From Ornithinibacillus halophilus (GTDB taxonomy: Bacteria; Bacillota; Bacilli; Bacillales; Amphibacillaceae), in the NCBI RefSeq assembly GCF_900129485.1, contig NZ_FQVW01000025.1:1-45630 (forward strand): a stretch of 45,630 bases of DNA, written 5' to 3'. Below the pieces are notes generated by a model. It was not told the DNA's origin, did no database searches, and saw only the letters and a list, made by a program, of their open reading frames with translations. Within the stretch, counting starts at the first letter, position 1. Every line of letters starts with the position of its first letter. A program made the translations under genes and the position numbers. Positions 41,777 through 45,630 of the stretch are shown here, piece after piece.

Positions 41777-42391
41777 TTATGTAGTTTTATGATGAAAGTA
41801 TCGTTGTGCTTCTTGTACTTCATTCTTTATTTTCGACATTTCTTCATCTAGTTTAAAAGCTGCCTCAGCTGCCTTTTTTAAACGCGTCTGGATTTCTGAT
41901 GGAATTGCCCCTTCATATTTATAGTTTAACGAATGTTCATTAGTTGCCCAGAAATTCATCGCCAATGTGCGAATTTGAATCTCTGCGATCACCTTTTTCA
42001 TTCCATGTATGGTTTCTACCGGATAATTAATAATCATATGATAGGAACGATATCCGCTTTCCTTTTTATTCGTGATATAATCTTTCTCTTCAATAATGGA
42101 TAAATCCTCTCTAGAACGAATCATATCAACAACCGTATATATATCATCAACAAATTGGCAAACCACTCGTAAACCAGCTATATCTTGCATTTGCTCATCG
42201 ATTTGATCTAGTGGTATTTTCTTCTTTTCTGCTTTTCTAATAATACTATCTACTGGCTTTACACGACCAGTCACAAATTCAATTGGGGAATGGCTGGATT
42301 CATATTCAAATTGTGCCCTCATCCCTCTTAACTTAACTTTTAATTCTGCAACTACTTGCGAATACGGTGCAAGCTTTACTTGCCAATTCAT
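41777..42391 (-). CDS. relQ: Small alarmone synthetase RelQ/SasB (YjbM)
   Basis: A 204-aa single-domain (p)ppGpp synthetase lacking the hydrolase, TGS and ACT domains of long RelA/SpoT proteins. Synthetase motifs: SPIEFVTGRVKPVDSIIRKA, MQDIAGLRVVCQFVDDIYTV, the substrate loop KKESGYRSYHMIINYP, and EIQIRTLAMNFWATNEHSLN. In B. subtilis this enzyme is a tetramer activated by pppGpp and induced under envelope stress. The gene opens the operon relQ-nadK-yjbO and is divergent from the CYTH gene. Confidence 0.95.
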   Translation of the reverse strand: MNWQVKLAPYSQVVAELKVKLRGMRAQFEYESSHSPIEFVTGRVKPVDSIIRKAEKKKIPLDQIDEQMQDIAGLRVVCQFVDDIYTVVDMIRSREDLSIIEEKDYITNKKESGYRSYHMIINYPVETIHGMKKVIAEIQIRTLAMNFWATNEHSLNYKYEGAIPSEIQTRLKKAAEAAFKLDEEMSKIKNEVQEAQRYFHHKTT

Positions 42392-42543
42392 CTTACCACC
42401 AAACCTTCCGTACCATATCTTTTACTATTTTACCATACAATTATGAAAACGATAATGATTGCATAATTAACTTTCTTTCGCCATAATCAATAGTAACTAA
42501 AATTCACTCATGAAACCTAATGTATACAATACTGGAGGAAATT

Positions 42544-43116
42544 ATGACCCAAGAAATTGAAATCGAATTTAAAAACTTATTGACTGAACATGAATATAAT
42601 CAATTATTAACTGCCCTACCTTTTCCTAACAAAGCTTTCTCTCAAACGAATTATTATTTTGAGACAGATGACTTTCAACTTAAAGAAAAAAGTAGCGCCT
42701 TACGCATTCGCGAAAAACAAGGGAAATATCAGCTAACTTTAAAACAACCTCACGGAGATGGTTTACTAGAAACCCATGATTCTCTTACAAAAGAAGAAGC
42801 GTTCGAGTGGTTAAACGGTCACTGCATCGCAAAAGAAAATATTCAAGAGGCCTTAAAACAAATGGGAATCCCTCTGGAGTCACTCCGTTTCTTTGGTAGT
42901 TTAACTACTGAGAGAAGAGAATATGCCGAAAATGATATTTTATACGTTTTGGACTATAGCACCTATAATCATCAACATGACTATGAACTAGAAATTGAAG
43001 CACCTACTGTTACGGCTGGAGAAAATGCGTTTCAATCAATCTTAACCCAATTTCAAATTCCAAAAAGACAAACGAAAAATAAGATCGAGCGGTTGTTTAT
43101 AAGCTTAATGAAGTAG
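42544..43116 (+). CDS. yjbK: CYTH domain protein YjbK
   Basis: A 190-aa CYTH (triphosphate tunnel) protein. Start at ATG 42544 (MTQEIEIEFKNLLTEHEY) because 'ctggaggaaatt' precedes it. The ExExK signature is EIEFK at residues 5-9. The tunnel's alternating charged strands follow: FETDDFQLKEKSSALRIREK, QGKYQLTLKQPHGDGLLETH and YDYELEIEAP-like HDYELEIEAP. The family binds and hydrolyses inorganic triphosphate or nucleoside triphosphates with divalent metal. It sits between relQ (divergent) and the globin gene, as in B. subtilis. Confidence 0.92.
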   Translation: MTQEIEIEFKNLLTEHEYNQLLTALPFPNKAFSQTNYYFETDDFQLKEKSSALRIREKQGKYQLTLKQPHGDGLLETHDSLTKEEAFEWLNGHCIAKENIQEALKQMGIPLESLRFFGSLTTERREYAENDILYVLDYSTYNHQHDYELEIEAPTVTAGENAFQSILTQFQIPKRQTKNKIERLFISLMK

Positions 43117-43177
43117 GTAATTAATCCTTGGTAAAATCAGATTATTTGCCCACCTATCATTTCGTTGCTACAATAAT

Positions 43178-43335
43178 AAGAAAAGCGCAGAGCGCCCGCT
43201 TTGCGACGTACGGACTGGACTGAGGCGTAGGAGATAAAGGAAACACGACGACCAAAGGGAGTCGATGTTGACTTATCGTACGGAGGCGAAGGAAGTCTCG
43301 CTAGTCGCAGGCGCTCGGAGCTAGACATCTCTGAA
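43178..43335. repeat. Intergenic repeat family A, most complete copy
   Basis: From 'aaaagcgcagagcgcccgc' to 'gcgctcggagctagacatc', about 158 bp. Parts recur at 1-350, 39169-39228 and 43766-43885. Internal complementarity (for example GCGCCCGC near the left end and GCAGGCGCTC near the right) suggests a folded RNA or a MITE-like unit. Confidence 0.75.
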
Positions 43336-43382
43336 AGTCATACTTTCTTATCTTTGTACAAATATAGAAGGAGATATCAAGG

Positions 43383-43760
43383 ATGAATGAACCAGGAACA
43401 ATTTACGAAGCGATAGGCGGGGAAGAGACTATCGACCGTCTAGTGAATGCTTTCTACAAACGAGTAGGAAATCATCCAAAGTTAATTCCTATTTTTCCAG
43501 ATGATTTAACAGAGGTAGCTAAAAAACAATATATGTTTCTAACACAGTTTTTTGGTGGACCCAAATTATATAATGAATACCGTGGACATCCAATGTTAAG
43601 ACGTCGACACTTACCATTTGAAATAACACCAGAGAGAAAAGATGCGTGGTTAGAATGTATGGATGAAGCACTTGATGAAGCAAACATTGAAGAACCATAT
43701 CGTACAGCTATTTTTGAAAGATTGACCATGACCGCTCATCATATGATGAACACACCATAA
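43383..43760 (+). CDS. yjbI: Group II truncated hemoglobin YjbI
   Basis: A 125-aa truncated globin. Fold landmarks: TIYEAIGGEETIDRLVNAFY, KRVGNHPKLIPIFPDDLTEV, KKQYMFLTQFFGGPKLYNEY, then RGHPMLRRRHLPFEITPERK with the proximal His in the RRRHLPF segment, and the Trp of ERKDAWLECMDEAL typical of group II. These globins bind O2 tightly; in B. subtilis YjbI sits next to yjbH and has been proposed to protect against oxidative damage. 'agaaggagatatcaagg' is the ribosome site. Confidence 0.94.
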   Translation: MNEPGTIYEAIGGEETIDRLVNAFYKRVGNHPKLIPIFPDDLTEVAKKQYMFLTQFFGGPKLYNEYRGHPMLRRRHLPFEITPERKDAWLECMDEALDEANIEEPYRTAIFERLTMTAHHMMNTP

Positions 43761-43765
43761 TAAAA

Positions 43766-43885
43766 AAATGCAGTGCGCCCGCTTTGCGATGTACTGAGAT
43801 CGGGACTGCGATTTCTCGGCACAAGGGCCAAGGTAATCTCCCTGTGGCAATTCACTAGTCGCAGGTGCACGAAGCTATTCATCTT
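43766..43885. repeat. Intergenic repeat family A, diverged copy
   Basis: 'gcagtgcgcccgctttgcga' then 'ctcggcacaagggcc' and 'cactagtcgcaggtgcacga' + 'agct'. It follows the 43178 copy by one gene and mixes pieces of that copy with pieces of the block at 1-350. Confidence 0.6.
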
Positions 43886-43969
43886 AATTAAAAGTGGTAT
43901 CGCCTGATAGATGACTTCCTATTACGGAATTTAATCTCAGGCAATGGAAACAAAGAAAGGAGAATCGAT

Positions 43970-44860
43970 GTGAGTTGGAATCGTCCTGGGCTAGGTGGCT
44001 CAAATCAGACAAACACATCGCCTCATTACGACAGCTATTTTGTACAAAAGCCAATTGAAATCTATGTTTTTATTGATCCACTATGCCCAGAGTGCTGGTC
44101 ACTCGAGCCTTATATTAAAAAGCTTACGATTGAATATGGACGTTTTTTTACTATCTATCCAATTATAGGTGGTTATTTAAATCCGTTAAACAAAGAGCCT
44201 TTTGACCAACCTAAGAAATTACGTGAAATTTGGGAAAGAACAGCCAAACGAACCGGAATGAGCTGTGATGGCGACCTATGGATAGAGAATCCAATTAATT
44301 CACCAAAGGCAGCTTTCCTAGCTATTAAAGCAGCAGAATTACAAGGTAAAAGAGCTGGTAGAGTATTTCTGAGAAAAGTACAAGAAAAAATATTTTTAGA
44401 TAAACAAGATATATCCAAAAATGAAATACTGCTAGAGTGTGCGAAAGAAGCAGAATTAGATATTGAGGAATTCCAAGAAGACCTCTATTCCCCATCTGCC
44501 AAAAAAGCACTTCAATGCGACCTAAAATTAACGAAAGAAATGGAAGTAGATTACACACCAACGATCGTTTTCTTTAACAGAGATATAGAAGAACAAGGAA
44601 TCAAAATTTCAGGACTTTATCCATACGATATTTATGTACGCGTATTAATTGAAATGCTTCAAAAAACACCAATCCCATCCGAAAAACCACCTCTTGAACA
44701 ATTTCTGGCTTACTATGATGTTGTCGGAAGTAAAGAAGTATCTGAGGTATACGGCTGGACCATTGGAAAAGCAGAACGAGAAATGAAGAAGTTACAATTA
44801 AAACAAAAAGTAAAGAAAATCCAAGCAAAACACGGGAACTTTTGGAAATACCTTAAATAA
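43970..44860 (+). CDS. spxH: ClpXP adaptor protein SpxH (YjbH)
   Basis: A 296-aa DsbA-like (thioredoxin-fold) adaptor that delivers the regulator Spx to the ClpXP protease. GTG start at 43970 with the ribosome site 'aaaggagaatcgat'; the ATG one base earlier is followed by a stop. The redox motif is CPEC (39-42) in [19 protein letters not shown]. The helical insert and the C-terminal part (about 215-296) match the family, whose usual length is near 299. Neighbours yjbI and yjbK are as in B. subtilis. It has its own terminator. Confidence 0.95.
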   Translation: MSWNRPGLGGSNQTNTSPHYDSYFVQKPIEIYVFIDPLCPECWSLEPYIKKLTIEYGRFFTIYPIIGGYLNPLNKEPFDQPKKLREIWERTAKRTGMSCDGDLWIENPINSPKAAFLAIKAAELQGKRAGRVFLRKVQEKIFLDKQDISKNEILLECAKEAELDIEEFQEDLYSPSAKKALQCDLKLTKEMEVDYTPTIVFFNRDIEEQGIKISGLYPYDIYVRVLIEMLQKTPIPSEKPPLEQFLAYYDVVGSKEVSEVYGWTIGKAEREMKKLQLKQKVKKIQAKHGNFWKYLK

Positions 44861-44871
44861 TTGCTATAACT

Positions 44872-44898
44872 GTGGATTAATTTAATCCACTTTTTTTA
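44872..44898 (+). terminator. Terminator of spxH
   Basis: GTGGATTAA / TTAATCCAC with a 2-nt loop or slightly shorter stem, then seven T. Confidence 0.88.
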
Positions 44899-44913
44899 TT
44901 GGAGTGCTTTTGG

Positions 44914-45600
44914 GATGGTATAGTTAATTCTCGATGACTTTTTTGGATGAGAGATTGAGCCAAAGGGTATTGAGACGGGCTTTCGTTTACCTTTTGACTT
45001 GTTTCCTTGATGAAAAGGGCATTGAAATAGCCTGTCGATTACCGTAGAACCCAACTTCCTTCCGCTTCCGGCATCGAGAGCACCTTTCGATTACCGTAGA
45101 ACCCAACTTCCTTTTGCTTCCGGCATCGAGACACCTTTTCGATTACCGTAGAACTCAGATCACTTTCGCTTCCGGCATTGAGAAACCTTTTCGATTACCG
45201 TAGAACCCCCGATACTTTCTCTTCCGGCATCGAGAGCACCTTTCGATTACCGTAGAACCCAACTTCCTTTCGCTTCCGGCATCGAGACACCTTTTCGATT
45301 ACCGTAGAACTCCTTTTCCTTTTGCTTCCGGCATCGAGACGGGCTTTCGATTACCGTAGAACCCAACTTCCTTTTGCTTTCGGCATCGAGACACCTTTTC
45401 GATTACCGTAGAACCCAACTTCCTTTTGCTTCCGGCATCGAGACACCTTTTCGATTACCGTAGAACCCAACTTCCTTTCGCTTCCGGCATTGAGAACACT
45501 CTTCGATTACCGTAGATCTCAGATTCCTTCCGATTCCGGCATCGAGAGTACCTTTCGATTACGGTAGAGCTCAGATCACTTTCGCTTCCGGCATCGAGAT
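44914..45600. repeat. 52-bp tandem array, about 13 units
   Basis: No gene to the window end. The marker 'cgattaccgtagaac' recurs at 45036, 45088, 45140, 45192, 45244, 45296, 45348, 45400, 45452, 45504 and 45556, always exactly 52 bp apart. Two eroded units precede it in phase: 'cgtttac' at 44984 and 'cgatgac' at 44932. Each unit has TCGAT-ta-CCG and CGG-c-ATCGA, a potential hairpin with a loop of about 25 nt. As 52 is not a multiple of 3, no repeat protein is encoded. Confidence 0.95.
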
Positions 45601-45630
45601 CCATCCTCTTAAAAAATACTAGATTTTAAG

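Noticed and set aside
42448-42470. Fur/PerR-like box between relQ and yjbK
   Set aside because: GATAATGATT matches only about 10 of 14 positions of the Fur consensus, and the right half is poor.
44914-45600. CRISPR array
   Set aside because: The period is constant and whole units are alike; there are no conserved repeats with unique spacers and no cas genes.

Overview
The window reads as chromosomal DNA of a low-GC, endospore-forming member of the Bacillaceae. Strong Shine-Dalgarno sites, many strong stem-loop terminators, an alpha/beta SASP, CotZ/CotY-type and CotO coat genes, a YjcZ-type peptide, and SigG- and SigK-type promoters all point that way. Several blocks match Bacillus subtilis neighbourhoods: yjcH-yjcG-yjcF, and spxH(yjbH)-yjbI-yjbK-relQ(yjbM)-nadF(yjbN)-yjbO-prpE. 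Together with the type of intergenic repeats, this suggests an Oceanobacillus/Virgibacillus-like genus, but that placement is recollection and was not tested.

Layout. 1-4200: mosaic intergenic repeats, a 51-aa membrane peptide, SelO/YdiU, a YjcZ-like peptide and two unknown proteins. 4230-8870: an RND/MMPL transporter plus a secreted heptad-repeat partner, divergent from a TetR regulator whose likely operator lies inside the transporter promoter. 9000-11600: a SigG-driven SASP and a PAS-GGDEF-EAL c-di-GMP protein. 11600-17200: ordinary accessory genes on the minus strand (histidine phosphatase, GNAT, a GrpB-NUDIX fusion, an ECF sigma factor with a DUF4179 anti-sigma partner, a YdeI-like protein) and a 12-bp tandem array. 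17200-18600: gene debris.

18593-25807 is the most unusual part. A direct repeat of about 300 bp, about 98% identical, flanks a 6.9-kb segment. The right copy carries the 3' part of an intact tRNA-Val(GAC). The left copy carries only that 3' part, cut in the anticodon loop. The segment holds a serine recombinase preceded by four coupled micro-ORFs, and a divergent operon encoding a small secreted peptide, an acidic lipoprotein, two ABC-2 permeases and an ABC ATPase. Just outside the left repeat, fragments of a second lipoprotein and a second permease are joined head to head. This looks like a tRNA-associated mobile island with an undescribed peptide/ABC export or self-immunity module.

25800-34700: the intact tRNA-Val with a consensus promoter, a frameshifted sensor-GGDEF gene, a heterodimeric ABC exporter with one degenerate ATP site, the yjcH-yjcG-yjcF block and a DUF421 protein. 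34700-36900: a spore-coat cluster with good SigK promoters. 36970-37590: a 192-bp tandem repeat. 37600-44900: mgtE, prpE, and the conserved block of pseudouridine synthase, NAD kinase, (p)ppGpp synthetase, CYTH protein, globin and SpxH. 44914-45600: a 13-unit array with an exact 52-bp period and hairpin-forming units. Everything here was read by eye; no search or folding program was run.
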